64,000 nucleotides of DNA from Sphingomonas sanguinis (GTDB taxonomy: Bacteria; Pseudomonadota; Alphaproteobacteria; Sphingomonadales; Sphingomonadaceae), in NCBI RefSeq assembly GCF_001476905.1, contig NZ_LDTE01000007.1, forward strand, positions 1 through 64,000. The letters are read 5' to 3'. A program made the translations under genes and the position numbers. How positions within the stretch are numbered: position 1 is the first letter of the stretch; each line of letters begins with the position of its first letter. This document shows positions 24,946 through 34,860 of the stretch, piece by piece. The notes under the pieces were generated by a model, which did no database searches, had not been told where the DNA came from, and worked only from the letters and a program-made list of their open reading frames with translations.

Positions 24946-26118
24946 ATGAAGACCCTGTACGCATCTTTTGCCGCTCCGCTCGCCCTGGTCGCGCTCGCCA
25001 CTCCCTCGATCGCGGCCGCTCCCGCCTTCGATACGCCCGCGCCGGTCGCCTTCATGAAGGACCTGTCCTCGGGCGCGATCCTGTTCCAGCGGGATGCCGA
25101 TCGCCGCATGCCCCCGGCGTCGATGGCGAAGATGATGACCGTCTATGTCGCCTTCGACCTGGTGAAGAAGGGCCAGTTGAAGCTCAGCGACATGGTCGCC
25201 GTGCAGCCGGAGACGTGGAAGAAGTGGCACGGGCCGCAGGCGGGTTCGACCATGTTCCTGTCGCCGAACGAACAGGTCAGCGTCGCCAATCTGCTGTATG
25301 GTATCGTCACCCTGTCGGGCAACGACGCCTGCGTCGTACTGGCCGAGCATATCGCGGGCACCGAGCAGAATTTCGTCGAGCGGATGAACCGGACCGCCAA
25401 GCAGATCGGGCTGAACAACAGCCATTTCGGCACGTCGAACGGCTGGCCTGACGGCGGCGTGACCTATGTCACCGCGCGCGACCTCGCCGACCTGGCCGAG
25501 CACACGATCCAGGACTTCCCGCAGCTCTACAAGCAGTTCTATTCGCGTCGTGACTTCTCCTGGGGCAAGACGATGGGCGGCAACGCCATCACCCAGGCAA
25601 ACCGCGATCCGCTACTCGGTCGTGTCGCCGGGGCGGACGGGCTGAAGACCGGTCATACCGAAGAGGCGGGCTATGGCTTCACCGGCTCGGCCGAGCAGAA
25701 TGGCCGCCGTCTGGTGATGGTCGTCGCCGGGCTGAACAGCTTCGGCGCGCGGGCCGAGGAGTCGGTGAAGTTCATGAACTGGGGCTTTCGCGCATGGCAG
25801 GCCAAGCCGGTCGTCGCCAAGGGCAAGAAGGTCGCCGACGCCGAGGTCCAGATGGGATCGTCGAGCAGCGTCGGCCTGGTCGCGCCGCGCCAGCTTACCG
25901 TGACGCTGCCCGCCGGTCTCGACCCCGCGATCAGCGCCAAGGTCGTCTATCAGGGCCCGATCAAGGCCCCAATCAAGGCGGGCCAGCATATCGCCGATCT
26001 GGTCGTCAGCTCGCCCGACATGCCCGCGCAGCGCCTGCCGCTGGTCGCGGACAAGGATGTGAGCGAAGCGGGCTTTTTCGGCCGCGCCTGGGCCGGGCTG
26101 ACCTCCTTCTTCGGTTGA
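24946..26118 (+). CDS. D-alanyl-D-alanine carboxypeptidase (PBP5/6 type, peptidase S11)
   Basis: About 390 residues. It removes the terminal D-Ala from peptidoglycan stem peptides in the periplasm. Start at 24946 gives a clean signal peptide (LYASFAAPLALVALATPSIAAAP). All penicillin-binding motifs are present: S59-x-x-K62 in ASMAKM, S124-G-N, and K234-T-G in LKTGHTEEAGYG. A beta-rich C-terminal domain (PBP5_C) follows and the C-terminal WAGLTSFFG resembles the amphipathic membrane anchor of PBP5. It sits 31 bases after rlpA and 7 before holB. Confidence 0.94.
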   Translation: MKTLYASFAAPLALVALATPSIAAAPAFDTPAPVAFMKDLSSGAILFQRDADRRMPPASMAKMMTVYVAFDLVKKGQLKLSDMVAVQPETWKKWHGPQAGSTMFLSPNEQVSVANLLYGIVTLSGNDACVVLAEHIAGTEQNFVERMNRTAKQIGLNNSHFGTSNGWPDGGVTYVTARDLADLAEHTIQDFPQLYKQFYSRRDFSWGKTMGGNAITQANRDPLLGRVAGADGLKTGHTEEAGYGFTGSAEQNGRRLVMVVAGLNSFGARAEESVKFMNWGFRAWQAKPVVAKGKKVADAEVQMGSSSSVGLVAPRQLTVTLPAGLDPAISAKVVYQGPIKAPIKAGQHIADLVVSSPDMPAQRLPLVADKDVSEAGFFGRAWAGLTSFFG

Positions 26119-26125
26119 TCCACCC

Positions 26126-27100
26126 ATGAACCTGCCGGTCGGCAATGACGCGGCCCAGGCCGCCTTTGCCGCCGCGCTGGGCGGCGCGAAGCTGCACCAT
26201 GCCTGGCTGATCGCTGGGCCGGAAGGCGTGGGTAAGGCCAGCTTTGCGCGCGCCGCCGCCACCCGCCTGCTCGCGCGGGCGAGCGGGGCGGGGGCGCTGT
26301 CGCCTGGGCTGGCGGTGCCGGAGGATCATCCGACCGCGAAGCTGATGGCGGCGGGGTCGCATCCCGATTTCCGGGTCATGGCACGGCTGCCCAAGGATGC
26401 GGACAAGCCGGATCAGGATTTGGCCCGGTCGATCACCATCGCCCAGGTTCGTACCTTGCAACCGATGTTCGCGACCGCGCCCGCCATGGGCCCGGCGCGC
26501 GTCGTCCTGATCGACGCGATCGACGATCTGGAGCGAGGTGGGGCGAACGCACTGCTGAAGAATCTGGAGGAGCCGCCTGCGGGGACGGTGTTCCTGCTCG
26601 TCAGTCATGCGCCGGGCCGGTTGCTGCCGACGATCCGGTCACGGTGTCGGTTGCTCCGTTTCGAGCGATTGGGGGACGGTGACGTCGCGCGGGTGCTGCG
26701 CCAGCAACTGCCCGAGGCGGAGGAAGACGAGATCGCCTCGCTCGTGGCGGTGGCGGATGGTGCGCCGGGGCGGGCCTTGCGTTTCGCCGGGCTCAACATC
26801 GCCGGGCTGGACGGGGCGATCGCGCGCATCGCGGAAACCGGCGATCCGGGCAATGTCGAGCGGGTGAAGCTGGCCAAGGCACTGGCGGGGAAAGCGTCGC
26901 AGGCCCGGTATGAGGCGTTTCTGGACCGGGTGCCTGCGTTCATCGCGGGCCGTGCGCGTGGGCGCTCGGGGCCGGGATTGAAGGTCGCGCTGGATGCCTA
27001 TGCGGCGGCGCAGGACCTGGCAGGCGCGGCACGCGGGCTGTCGCTCGACGCGCAGGGCACGGTGTTTGAGATGGCGGGGATCATCGCGACATTGCGGTGA
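26126..27100 (+). CDS. holB: DNA polymerase III subunit delta prime
   Basis: 324 residues. Part of the clamp loader that opens the beta clamp at replication forks. AAA+ features: GPEGVGKASFARAAATRLL (P-loop-like), LIDAIDDLERGGANALLKNLEEPP (Walker B/sensor region) and PTIRSRCRLLRF (SRC motif). No zinc-binding Cys cluster is visible, unlike E. coli delta prime. It follows the cell-wall genes by 7 bases; in other alphaproteobacteria holB also often follows the dacA-type gene. Confidence 0.9.
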   Translation: MNLPVGNDAAQAAFAAALGGAKLHHAWLIAGPEGVGKASFARAAATRLLARASGAGALSPGLAVPEDHPTAKLMAAGSHPDFRVMARLPKDADKPDQDLARSITIAQVRTLQPMFATAPAMGPARVVLIDAIDDLERGGANALLKNLEEPPAGTVFLLVSHAPGRLLPTIRSRCRLLRFERLGDGDVARVLRQQLPEAEEDEIASLVAVADGAPGRALRFAGLNIAGLDGAIARIAETGDPGNVERVKLAKALAGKASQARYEAFLDRVPAFIAGRARGRSGPGLKVALDAYAAAQDLAGAARGLSLDAQGTVFEMAGIIATLR

Positions 27101-27116
27101 AAATCGCCCTCAGGCT

Positions 27117-27827
27117 TTACAACCCCACCCGCTCGAAATGGCCGGGCTCGAACCCGTGGATGGCCAGTTCGGCGATCCGTGCCGCGACCACTTCCGGCGC
27201 CTTGACTGAAGCAGGGTCTTCGCCGGGATAGGCCTTGGCCCGCATCTGGGTGCGTGTCGCGCCCGGATCGACGATGGCGGTGCGGATCTTGCTGATCTCC
27301 GCCGTCTCGTCACCATAAGCGGCGAGCAGCGTCTCGAACGCGGCCTTGGATGCGCCGTACGCGCCCCAATAGGCGCGCGGCTTGCGGCCCACGGAGGAGG
27401 TTATCCCGATCACCCGCGCCGCTGCCGACTGCCGAAGCATCGGGTCGAAGGCGGAGATGAGCGCCGCCTGCGCGCTGACGTTCAGGGTCAGGACGCGCGC
27501 GAACTCCTTGGGATCGATCGCGGGCACGGCGGCCAGCGAGCCGAGCATCCCGGCGTTCAGCACCATGACGTCCAGCGCCTGCCATCGCTCGCCGATCGCG
27601 GCGGCGAGGCGGCCGATCGACTCATTCTCAGCCAGGTCGAGCGGCGCGATGGTGGCCGAGCCCCCGGCGTTGAAGATGGTCTCCTCGACCTCCTCCAACC
27701 CCTTGGGGCTCCGCGCGGTCAGGACGACATGCGCCCCCGCCGCGCCCAGCGCGATGGCCGTCGCCGCGCCGATACCCCGGCTGGCCCCGGTGACCAGCGC
27801 CAGCTTGCCGTCGAGCGGACCCGCCAT
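27117..27827 (-). CDS. Short-chain dehydrogenase/reductase
   Basis: 236 residues, classical SDR. TGASRGIGAATAIALG binds NAD(P), NAGM is the structural motif, and the catalytic residues are in GITSSVGRK and YWGAYGASKAAFE (Y-x-x-x-K). The start codon overlaps the purF stop by one base (TGATG), so they are co-transcribed. The substrate is unknown; a link to purine synthesis is not implied. Confidence 0.9.
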   Translation of the reverse strand: MAGPLDGKLALVTGASRGIGAATAIALGAAGAHVVLTARSPKGLEEVEETIFNAGGSATIAPLDLAENESIGRLAAAIGERWQALDVMVLNAGMLGSLAAVPAIDPKEFARVLTLNVSAQAALISAFDPMLRQSAAARVIGITSSVGRKPRAYWGAYGASKAAFETLLAAYGDETAEISKIRTAIVDPGATRTQMRAKAYPGEDPASVKAPEVVAARIAELAIHGFEPGHFERVGL

Positions 27828-29278
27828 CAGGCGACCCGCTCGGCCAGCATCGCGAACTGGTCGACCGTCGCGCTTTCGTCATGGTCGGTCAGCGTGGTCG
27901 GATAGTCGCCGGTGAAACAGGCGTCGCAATAGCTGGGCTTGTCGCCGCGCGCCGCGTTCAGCGCCTTGTACAGCCCCTCGATCGACACGAAGGACAGGCT
28001 GTCGGCATGGATGAAGTCGGTCATCCCGCCCAGGTCCAGCTTGGCGGCGAGCAGCTTGGCGCGCTCGGGCGTGTCGACGCCGTAGAAGCAGGAGTGACGC
28101 GTCGGGGGCGACGCGATGCGCATATGCACCTCGGCCGCACCCGCTTCGCGCATCATCTGCACGATCTTCAGGCTGGTGGTGCCGCGCACGATCGAGTCGT
28201 CGATCAGAACGACCTTCTTGCCTTGGATCAGCGCGCGGTTGGCGTTGTGCTTCAGCTTGACGCCCAGATGGCGAACCTTGTCGCCCGGCTGGATGAAGGT
28301 GCGGCCGACATAGTGCGAGCGGATGATGCCCAGCTCGAACGGAATGCCCGAGGCCTGGGCATAGCCGATGGCCGCAGGGACGCCGGAGTCGGGCACCGGA
28401 ATGACCAGATCGGCGTCGACCGGCGCTTCAAGGGCCAGCTGCGCACCGATCTCCTTGCGCACCGAATAGACCGACTGGTCGCCCGCGATCGAATCGGGGC
28501 GGCTGAAATAGACCCACTCGAAGATGCAGGGGCGGGCATCGACCGCCTGGAAGGGGTGGATCGAGCGGATTTCCGTGCCCTGCACGATGACCAGCTCGCC
28601 GGGCTCGACTGCACGCTCGAAGGTCGCGCCGCACACGTCGAGGGCCACGGTCTCGGACGCGAAGATCACCGCGCCGTCCAGGCGGCCCATGACCAGCGGC
28701 CGGATGCCCAGCGGATCGCGGCAGGCGATCATGCCCTCGGGCGTCATCACGATCAGCGAATAGGCGCCCTCGACCTGCTTCAGCGCGTCGATGAACCGGT
28801 CGAGCAGGGTGCGATAATTGGAGGTCGCGACGAGGTGGATGATCGTCTCGGTATCGCTGGTCGATTGGAAGATCGACCCGCGACGGACGAGCTCGCGACG
28901 CAGCTTCATCGCGTTGGAGATATTGCCGTTATGCGCGATGGCGAAGCCGCCGGTCGACAGGTCGGCATAGAGCGGCTGGACGTTGCGCAGCGCGGTTTCG
29001 CCGGTGGTCGAGTAGCGAACGTGGCCGCAGGCGACTTCGCCCGGCAGACCACGGATCACGTCGTCACGGTCGAAATTGCCCGCGACATGACCCATCGCGC
29101 GGTGGGTGTGGAACAACGTGCCGTCGAAGCTGGTGATGCCGGCCGCTTCCTGCCCGCGATGCTGGAGCGCATGCAGGCCGAGCGCGGTCAGCGCGGCCGC
29201 GCCGCTGGCGCCGGACACGCCGAAAATGCCGCATTCCTCGCGGAGTTTGTCGTCGTCGAAGGGGTTGGTGGTCAGCAT
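27827..29278 (-). CDS. purF: Amidophosphoribosyltransferase
   Basis: About 483 residues. First committed step of purine synthesis: PRPP + glutamine gives phosphoribosylamine. The start at 29278 puts the glutaminase Cys at position 16 (LREECGIFG), implying removal of a propeptide as in Bacillus-type PurF. The PRPP-binding signature VVLIDDSIVRGTTSLK is intact. The C-terminal Cys residues (PSYCDACFTGDYP) may hold an iron-sulfur cluster as in the Bacillus type. Confidence 0.96.
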   Translation of the reverse strand: MLTTNPFDDDKLREECGIFGVSGASGAAALTALGLHALQHRGQEAAGITSFDGTLFHTHRAMGHVAGNFDRDDVIRGLPGEVACGHVRYSTTGETALRNVQPLYADLSTGGFAIAHNGNISNAMKLRRELVRRGSIFQSTSDTETIIHLVATSNYRTLLDRFIDALKQVEGAYSLIVMTPEGMIACRDPLGIRPLVMGRLDGAVIFASETVALDVCGATFERAVEPGELVIVQGTEIRSIHPFQAVDARPCIFEWVYFSRPDSIAGDQSVYSVRKEIGAQLALEAPVDADLVIPVPDSGVPAAIGYAQASGIPFELGIIRSHYVGRTFIQPGDKVRHLGVKLKHNANRALIQGKKVVLIDDSIVRGTTSLKIVQMMREAGAAEVHMRIASPPTRHSCFYGVDTPERAKLLAAKLDLGGMTDFIHADSLSFVSIEGLYKALNAARGDKPSYCDACFTGDYPTTLTDHDESATVDQFAMLAERVA

Positions 29279-29423
29279 GGGAGAGGCGCTCGCAACGTTC
29301 GCAACTAAGGGGCAGACGGGGCGCATATAGGAATGTGATCCGGGTTTGTCGCCTGTTTGTCATCATCGCCCGGATCATTTTCGCGGACGCTGCGTTTCGG
29401 AGGCCGAAAACAGGAGATGCCAT

Positions 29424-29675
29424 ATGGCGCGCGATCATGGCCCTCAGATCAAGGATGATGCCCTGTACGAGGAACTGCGCAAGCAGGGCGAGTCCAAGGA
29501 AAAGGCGGCGCGCATTGCCAACGCAAAGGCCAAGGGCACGCTGGAGCATCGCTCGACGCATTTGGAGGATCGCACCAAGGACGATCTGATGAAGGAGGCG
29601 CGCAAGATCGGGATCGTGGGGCGCTCGGAGATGAACAAGGCGGAGTTGGTCGAGGCGATTCGCGGTCACGGTTGA
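29424..29675 (+). CDS. Small Rho-N-like (SAP-like) domain protein
   Basis: 83 residues, start at 29424 with CAGGAG upstream. Highly charged: an N-terminal Lys/Glu-rich helical half (QIKDDALYEELRKQGESKEKAARIANAKAKG) is given here only by its positions 8-38, and the C-terminal half DLMKEARKIGIVGRSEMNKAEL resembles the Rho termination factor N-terminal fold (DLxxxAxxLGIxGxSxMxKxxLI). Such small proteins are common in alphaproteobacteria and probably bind nucleic acid. It stands between purF (divergent) and hisI. Confidence 0.8.
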   Translation: MARDHGPQIKDDALYEELRKQGESKEKAARIANAKAKGTLEHRSTHLEDRTKDDLMKEARKIGIVGRSEMNKAELVEAIRGHG

Positions 29676-29720
29676 CCGGCGGTGGATGACTTCCGCCCCG
29701 GTCCGCTTTAATCTGGGCGG

Positions 29721-30083
29721 ATGGCCGACAAACGCGATACCGGGCTGACGCTCGATCCCAAATTCGATTCCAACGGATTGCTGACCGCGATTGCAACCGA
29801 CCGCGCGAGCGGCGAGTTGCTGATGGTCGCACATATGAATGCCGAGGCGCTGGCAGCGACGCGAACCAGCGGCGAGGCGCATTTCTGGTCAAGGAGCCGG
29901 GGGCGGCTCTGGAAGAAGGGCGAAACGTCGGGCCATGTCCTGCGCGTCGTCGAGATGCGGATCGATTGCGACCAAGATGCGCTCTGGCTGATTTGCGAAC
30001 CGGCGGGGCCTGCCTGTCACACCGGCGCACGGAGCTGCTTCTTTCGCCGAATCGAGGGCGACGGACTGGCCCCGATCGCGTGA
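29721..30083 (+). CDS. hisI: Phosphoribosyl-AMP cyclohydrolase
   Basis: 120 residues, single-domain form. Third step of histidine synthesis, opening the purine ring of PR-AMP. Conserved: [25 protein letters not shown], the metal site DCDQDALW, and the zinc Cys pair in [11 protein letters not shown]. It overlaps the following lipoprotein gene by 4 bp (GTGA). Confidence 0.95.
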   Translation: MADKRDTGLTLDPKFDSNGLLTAIATDRASGELLMVAHMNAEALAATRTSGEAHFWSRSRGRLWKKGETSGHVLRVVEMRIDCDQDALWLICEPAGPACHTGARSCFFRRIEGDGLAPIA

Positions 30084-30589
30084 GACGCTCCGTCCTGGCG
30101 CTGGTGGCGACGCTGGTGCTCGCGGGTTGCGGGCAGGGCGCGGACAGCATCGACAATGCGGCGGGGGATCGGCTGGAGACAGCCAGCATCGCAGCGGGCC
30201 TGGTTGCCGATCCGGCCGCCGTGCCGCTCGATGGGATGTGGTCACGCGATACCGACCGAATGTGTATCCTGCCGCGCGGGGCAAAGGACGGCGATCCGGT
30301 GCGGCGGATCGGCGTGGTGCTCGATTATGGCGAGGGGCAGGGCTGCGTCGCCTCGGGGACACTGGAGCGGTCGGTGACCGAGTTGAAGGTCGCGCTCGGC
30401 GCGTGTCGTTTCCGTGCGCGCTTCGATGGCGACAGTATCCAGTTTCCCGCTGGCCTGCCGACCGAGTGCAATACGCTGTGCACCGGCCGAGCCACTTTGT
30501 CGGCGCTGATCGTCGAGCGGATCAGCACCTCGGTCGCAGAGGCGCGCGCGTTGCGCAGCCCCGGTGGCAAGGCGCTGTGCGTCGATTGA
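30080..30589 (+). CDS. Small lipoprotein of unknown function
   Basis: 169 residues. GTG start at 30080 overlaps the hisI stop. The signal [17 protein letters not shown] has a perfect lipobox (LVLAGC), so the protein is a diacylglycerol-anchored lipoprotein. The mature part has six Cys (CILP, GCVA, ACRF, CNTLCTG, LCVD), which probably form disulfides in the periplasm. I do not recognise a named family. Confidence 0.8.
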   Translation: MRRSVLALVATLVLAGCGQGADSIDNAAGDRLETASIAAGLVADPAAVPLDGMWSRDTDRMCILPRGAKDGDPVRRIGVVLDYGEGQGCVASGTLERSVTELKVALGACRFRARFDGDSIQFPAGLPTECNTLCTGRATLSALIVERISTSVAEARALRSPGGKALCVD

Positions 30590-30621
30590 CGTTCACGTAA
30601 AGGGCATATAGCGTTTGCGCC

Positions 30622-31032
30622 ATGACCAAGGTCGCCGCCTCCGCCGAACCGCTGCCCCGCGCCGATCGCGACGATTATTCGATCACCGAATTGTGCAGCG
30701 AATTCGGCGTGACCGCGCGTGCGCTGCGCTTCTATGAGGATGAAGGGCTGATCTCGCCGGAGCGGCGCGGCACGCAGCGTATCTATTCGCAGCGGGACCG
30801 GGCGCGGCTTGCCTGGATCTTGCGCGGCAAGCGGGTGGGATTCAGCCTCGCCGATATTCGCGAGATGATCGACCTGTATGACCTGGGCGACGGTCGCCGC
30901 CAGCAGCGCGAGGTCACCATCGCCCGCTGCACCGCCAAGATCGAAACGCTCGAGGCGCAGAAGCGCGACATCGACGCCGCGATCGCCGAGCTGACCGAGT
31001 TTGTCGCGCTGGTCGAATCGCATCGGGAATAG
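30622..31032 (+). CDS. MerR-family transcriptional regulator
   Basis: 136 residues. Winged HTH (YSITELCSEFGVTARALRFYEDEGL, positions 14-38) followed by the dimerisation helix (KIETLEAQKRDIDAAIAELTEFVAL). No metal-binding Cys in the C-terminus, so it is not a mercury/copper sensor. Similar proteins in proteobacteria (LiuR type) control branched-chain amino-acid or fatty-acid breakdown, but no such genes lie next to it. Confidence 0.88.
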   Translation: MTKVAASAEPLPRADRDDYSITELCSEFGVTARALRFYEDEGLISPERRGTQRIYSQRDRARLAWILRGKRVGFSLADIREMIDLYDLGDGRRQQREVTIARCTAKIETLEAQKRDIDAAIAELTEFVALVESHRE

Positions 31033-31082
31033 GGCGGGGCGCAATCTGGGTAAGGACTGTGGCCGCCTTCCACTGGCTTGCG

Positions 31083-31109
31083 ACTGGACCCCGGCCTTCG
31101 ACGGGGCGG
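31083..31109 (-). repeat. Degenerate copy of the 27-base repeat found at 38.1 kb
   Basis: ACTGGACCCCGGCCTTCG followed by ACGGGGCGG: the first 18 bases match the repeat at 38240-38266, then one substitution and divergence at the end. It lies in the gap between the MerR gene and the cell-wall hydrolase gene. Confidence 0.65.
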
Positions 31110-31133
31110 GTGTAAATTTTGAGATGCGAAGCC

Positions 31134-32423
31134 CTATAGTGGGGGCGTTTTGGGTTTGGCCTCGGCTGGCGTCGTGCTGGCGCGACGGACGCCGGTCAAT
31201 TCGTCCGTAGGGGTCGGTGTCGGCGTTGGACTGGGCTGCGGCGTTGGAGTGGCTATCGGGGCAGTCGTCAGGGGCGTACGCTTCATACAGCGCGGCCCCT
31301 TGAACGCGGTATAGATGCCGCAATTCCACAGCGTCCGCTCCAGCCCGATCCCGGCATCGCGGAAATAGCTGAACGCCATCGTCTCCATCTGGGCCTGATT
31401 GAGCGGCACCGAAGAGGCCGTCGTGGCAGCGTCGCGCCATGCCATGATCGTGCAATGCTTGCGCGGCCCGCACAGGGTCGTGGCCAGAGCCGGGAAACCA
31501 TCGGGCGAGAGTCCGGCGGGCAGGGTGATGAGGAAGGTGTCGGGTTCGCTGGCGAGCGGTGCCATGGTCCCCGTCGCCACCGCTCCTTCGGCCAGGGCGG
31601 CCCCCGCTTCGTCGCTGGCATCCGTCCCAGCCCGGTGCGCGGGCGAGAAGGGGGCCAGATGCTCGATGACCGGCTCGCCCGGCACCAGATGCCGGTTGAA
31701 GGCGGGCGGTGTGCCCCACCAGCCGGACCAGCGGAAGAACAAATGGCTGCCGACACGGGCGACCTTGTCCAGGCTCGCCTGCCAATAGGGGACGACCCAG
31801 TCGGTATGGTAATGGGTCGCATGGCCGACTGGGCGGAAAACCTTTCCGTTCAGCGCCATCGTCGCGATCTCGCGAGCGCGGGTCCAGGCGGCTTCCGGCG
31901 GTTGCCATTTGGTCAGCGCTCCGTCGCAAGAGAAGGTGAACTGGCAACCGGTCGGGCGCTTCTGCCCCTCGAACACGACGCCGCACACTGTCTTGGGAAA
32001 AGCGGGGTGGCGCAGGCGATTGAGAACGACCTGCGCCACCGCCTGCTCGCCCTTGGCGTCGTCGCCCGCCTCGTACAGCACGCCCGCCGCCAGGCAGTCG
32101 AGCGCGCGCGCTTTGTCCTCGGGTGACCCGCGATAGATGAACGGGCGCGCCGCCGGGTTTGGATCGGTCGAGAAGGGTACGCCTTCATTATAGGCGCGTG
32201 CTTCGTCCGGGGTCATGTCGATGAACGACACCGGCTCGACCGGGGGCAGTTCGGCCGGCGGCACGACGCGTGGTGCCTGGCGCAGCCGCTCAAGGGCGGC
32301 GCCGTGCGCCTTGGGGATGGCGGGCGCGTTCGCCACAAGCAAAGCCGGTACGACGCTGGCCGTACCGGCGATGGCAAATAGTGCCGTGCGGATGCCGCCG
32401 CGCGGCCGATCAGCGGTGCTCAC
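31134..32423 (-). CDS. SleB-type cell-wall hydrolase
   Basis: 429 residues. N-terminal membrane or signal helix ([21 protein letters not shown]), then a hydrolase domain (about 120-240) with [49 protein letters not shown] and [15 protein letters not shown], all typical of the Hydrolase_2 family whose spore relative SleB cleaves peptidoglycan. The Pro/Thr-rich C-terminus ([15 protein letters not shown]) may span the wall. Third gene of an operon: it starts in the last 4 bases of cysK. Confidence 0.87.
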   Translation of the reverse strand: MSTADRPRGGIRTALFAIAGTASVVPALLVANAPAIPKAHGAALERLRQAPRVVPPAELPPVEPVSFIDMTPDEARAYNEGVPFSTDPNPAARPFIYRGSPEDKARALDCLAAGVLYEAGDDAKGEQAVAQVVLNRLRHPAFPKTVCGVVFEGQKRPTGCQFTFSCDGALTKWQPPEAAWTRAREIATMALNGKVFRPVGHATHYHTDWVVPYWQASLDKVARVGSHLFFRWSGWWGTPPAFNRHLVPGEPVIEHLAPFSPAHRAGTDASDEAGAALAEGAVATGTMAPLASEPDTFLITLPAGLSPDGFPALATTLCGPRKHCTIMAWRDAATTASSVPLNQAQMETMAFSYFRDAGIGLERTLWNCGIYTAFKGPRCMKRTPLTTAPIATPTPQPSPTPTPTPTDELTGVRRASTTPAEAKPKTPPL

Positions 32424-33340
32424 TGTTCGGGCAGGAAGTCCGGCACCGACAGGTAACGCTCGCCCGTGTCATAGTTGAAGCCGAGCACGCGTACGCCCTC
32501 GGGCAGGTCGGGCAGCTTCTGCAGGATCGCCGCCAGCGTCGCGCCCGACGAGATGCCGACCAGCAACCCCTCTTCACGGGCCGAGCGGCGGGCCATGTCC
32601 TTAGCGACGTTCGCATCGACCTCGATCACGCCGTCGATCGCCTGGGTGTGGAGGTTGGCCGGGATGAAGCCCGCGCCGATGCCCTGGATCGGGTGGGGAC
32701 CCGGCTGGCCGCCCTGAATGACCGGTGAGGCGGCGGGCTCGACCGCATAGACCTTCAGTTGCGGCCATTCCTTCTTCAGCGTCTCGGCGACGCCGGTGAT
32801 ATGGCCGCCGGTGCCGACGCCGGTGATGATGACGTCGATCGGCGAATCGCGGAAGTCGTTCAGGATTTCCTGCGCGGTCGTGCGAACATGCACGTCGATA
32901 TTCGCCGAGTTCTCGAACTGCTGCGGCATCCAAGCACCAGGCGTCTCGCGCACGATCTTCAGCGCGCGTTCGATCGCGCCCTTCATGCCCTTTTCCCGCG
33001 GCGTCAGGTCGAAGGTCGCGCCATAGGCCAGCATCAGGCGGCGGCGCTCGATCGACATGGATTCGGGCATCACCAGGATCAGCTTGTAACCCTTGACCGC
33101 CGCGACCATCGCCAGGCCGACGCCGGTATTGCCGCTGGTCGGCTCGACGATGGTGCCGCCGGGCTTCAGATCGCCGCTGGCTTCCGCCGCCTCGATCATC
33201 GCCAGCGCGATGCGGTCCTTGATCGACCCGCCGGGGTTCGAGCGTTCCGACTTGATCCAGACCTCCGATCCGGGGAACAGCCGCTGGATCTTCACATGCG
33301 GCGTGTTGCCGATCGTCTCCAGGATGGTGTTGGCCTTCAT
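32420..33340 (-). CDS. cysK: Cysteine synthase A (O-acetylserine sulfhydrylase)
   Basis: 306 residues. PLP enzyme that makes Cys from O-acetylserine and sulfide. The PLP Lys is K41 in [11 protein letters not shown], the substrate loop is [12 protein letters not shown] and the phosphate-binding loop is [11 protein letters not shown]. It overlaps the MFS gene stop by 4 bp and the hydrolase gene start by 4 bp, so the three are one operon. Confidence 0.95.
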   Translation of the reverse strand: MKANTILETIGNTPHVKIQRLFPGSEVWIKSERSNPGGSIKDRIALAMIEAAEASGDLKPGGTIVEPTSGNTGVGLAMVAAVKGYKLILVMPESMSIERRRLMLAYGATFDLTPREKGMKGAIERALKIVRETPGAWMPQQFENSANIDVHVRTTAQEILNDFRDSPIDVIITGVGTGGHITGVAETLKKEWPQLKVYAVEPAASPVIQGGQPGPHPIQGIGAGFIPANLHTQAIDGVIEVDANVAKDMARRSAREEGLLVGISSGATLAAILQKLPDLPEGVRVLGFNYDTGERYLSVPDFLPEQ

Positions 33341-34689
33341 GGCTTGGCTTCTCCGTGGCTAGGTTCGGTTGCAAGGATTTCAGGAGGATCAAAGGTTCGC
33401 GCCCGCCGGAGTTCCGGGAACAGCCGCGACCACAGCAGGGTGACGCCGATTGCACCCAGCCCGCCGAACACCACAGCGCCGACGGGGCCGAGGATGGAGG
33501 CCATGACCCCGCTCTCGAACTCGCCCAGTTCGTTCGAGGCGGAGATGGTCAGTTGCGACACCGCGCTCACCCGGCCGCGCATGGCGTCGGGTGTGTGAAG
33601 CTGGATCAGCGACTGGCGGACATAGACCGACACCATGTCGGCGCCGCCCGCGCAGATCAGTGCGGCCAGGCTGAGGAGAAAGGCGGGATGGACGAAGATG
33701 GTCGTGCCGCCCAGCGCCAGCGTCCCCGTGCTCAACCCCAGCGCGCCGGTGATGTGGCTGGCGATGCCGAAGGTCAGGATCGACAGGCCGAACACGACGA
33801 CCGCGATCAGCATCTTCACCCCGACATTCTGCGTCATCGGCTTGAACGAGAACCAGATGGCGGTCGAGGCCGCGCCGATCCCCATGCCTGCCGCCAGGAC
33901 GCCCAGCCCCTGCGATCCGACATGCAGGATGTCGCGCGCATAGACCGGCAACAGCGAGGTTGCCCCCGCCAGCAGCACCGCGAACAGATCGAGCGTGATC
34001 GCCGCCTGCACCAGCCGGTTGCGGCGGACATAGCTGAACCCTTCGACGATTCGGGCCAGCGGGCGATGGTCGGTCTGTGCGGGCGGCTGCGGCACCGGGC
34101 CGATAAGGAAGATGCAGAACAGCGCGATCGCGAACAACAGGGTCGCCACGCCGTACGCGAATTCCGGGTGGACGGCGTAGAGCAGGCCGCCGACGCTCGG
34201 TCCCGCGATCGTGCCGACCTGCCACGCGATCGAACTGACCGCGATGGCGGTGGGCAGGCTCTCGCGCGGCACCAGATTGGGGGCGAGGGAGGAATAGGCT
34301 GGCCCCGAAAAGGCGCGTGCGATGCCGAAGGCGACGGCGGCGGTGAAGAGCGCCGCCAGGCTCAGATGCCCCGTTCGGGTCAGCAGCCAGAGCGCCGCTG
34401 CGGTCAGCACCAGCAGCGCGGTCGTCGCCCGCACGATCCAGCGCCGGTCGACGCTGTCGGCGACCAGCCCGGTGATCGGGGTCAGCAGGAACAGCGGCAC
34501 GAACTGCGCGAAACCGATCATGCCCAGCATGAAGGCGGCTTGGCGCACGTCCATGGTCTCGCGCGCCAGGTTATAGACCTGCCATCCGATCACGATCGAC
34601 ATGGCGGAGACGGCAATGGTTCCGCTGAACCGCGACAGCCAATAGCTGCGGAAATTGGCAATGCGGAACGGGTGTAGGGGTTTGTCCAT
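33337..34689 (-). CDS. MFS transporter
   Basis: About 450 residues and 12 predicted membrane helices. The start is the ATG at 34689 ([20 protein letters not shown]). MFS signature loop: [14 protein letters not shown] between helices 2 and 3. The fold resembles the TMEM/enterobactin-exporter (EntS-like) branch, with RNFRSYWLS at the N-terminus and [16 protein letters not shown] in the middle. First gene of the MFS-cysK-hydrolase operon. Possibly an exporter; substrate unknown. Confidence 0.9.
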   Translation of the reverse strand: MDKPLHPFRIANFRSYWLSRFSGTIAVSAMSIVIGWQVYNLARETMDVRQAAFMLGMIGFAQFVPLFLLTPITGLVADSVDRRWIVRATTALLVLTAAALWLLTRTGHLSLAALFTAAVAFGIARAFSGPAYSSLAPNLVPRESLPTAIAVSSIAWQVGTIAGPSVGGLLYAVHPEFAYGVATLLFAIALFCIFLIGPVPQPPAQTDHRPLARIVEGFSYVRRNRLVQAAITLDLFAVLLAGATSLLPVYARDILHVGSQGLGVLAAGMGIGAASTAIWFSFKPMTQNVGVKMLIAVVVFGLSILTFGIASHITGALGLSTGTLALGGTTIFVHPAFLLSLAALICAGGADMVSVYVRQSLIQLHTPDAMRGRVSAVSQLTISASNELGEFESGVMASILGPVGAVVFGGLGAIGVTLLWSRLFPELRRARTFDPPEILATEPSHGEAKP

Positions 34690-34754
34690 GGTTGACGCGC
34701 GTTGTAGGCTGTGGTTCGCCGACAAGGCAACCGAGGCAAAGCTATTCTCCCCTA

Positions 34755-34779
34755 AATTCCCGCTGTCCGGGTGGGAATT
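34755..34779. promoter_or_regulatory. Inverted repeat in the MFS/pdhA divergent promoter region
   Basis: AATTCCC (34755-34761) and GGGAATT (34773-34779), 11-base spacer. A further GGGGGAATT follows at about 34785-34792. Possibly an operator for pdhA or the MFS operon. Confidence 0.35.
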
Positions 34780-34860
34780 CAAAGGGGGAATTGAGTTTCC
34801 TGACAAAGCGCGCCAATAGGCTCGCATCCTTCCCCAACGGAAACAAAGGTGTTCCCGACT

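Noticed and set aside
27881-29308. 475-codon plus-strand frame across purF
   Set aside because: Shadow of purF, whose catalytic and PRPP motifs are clear.
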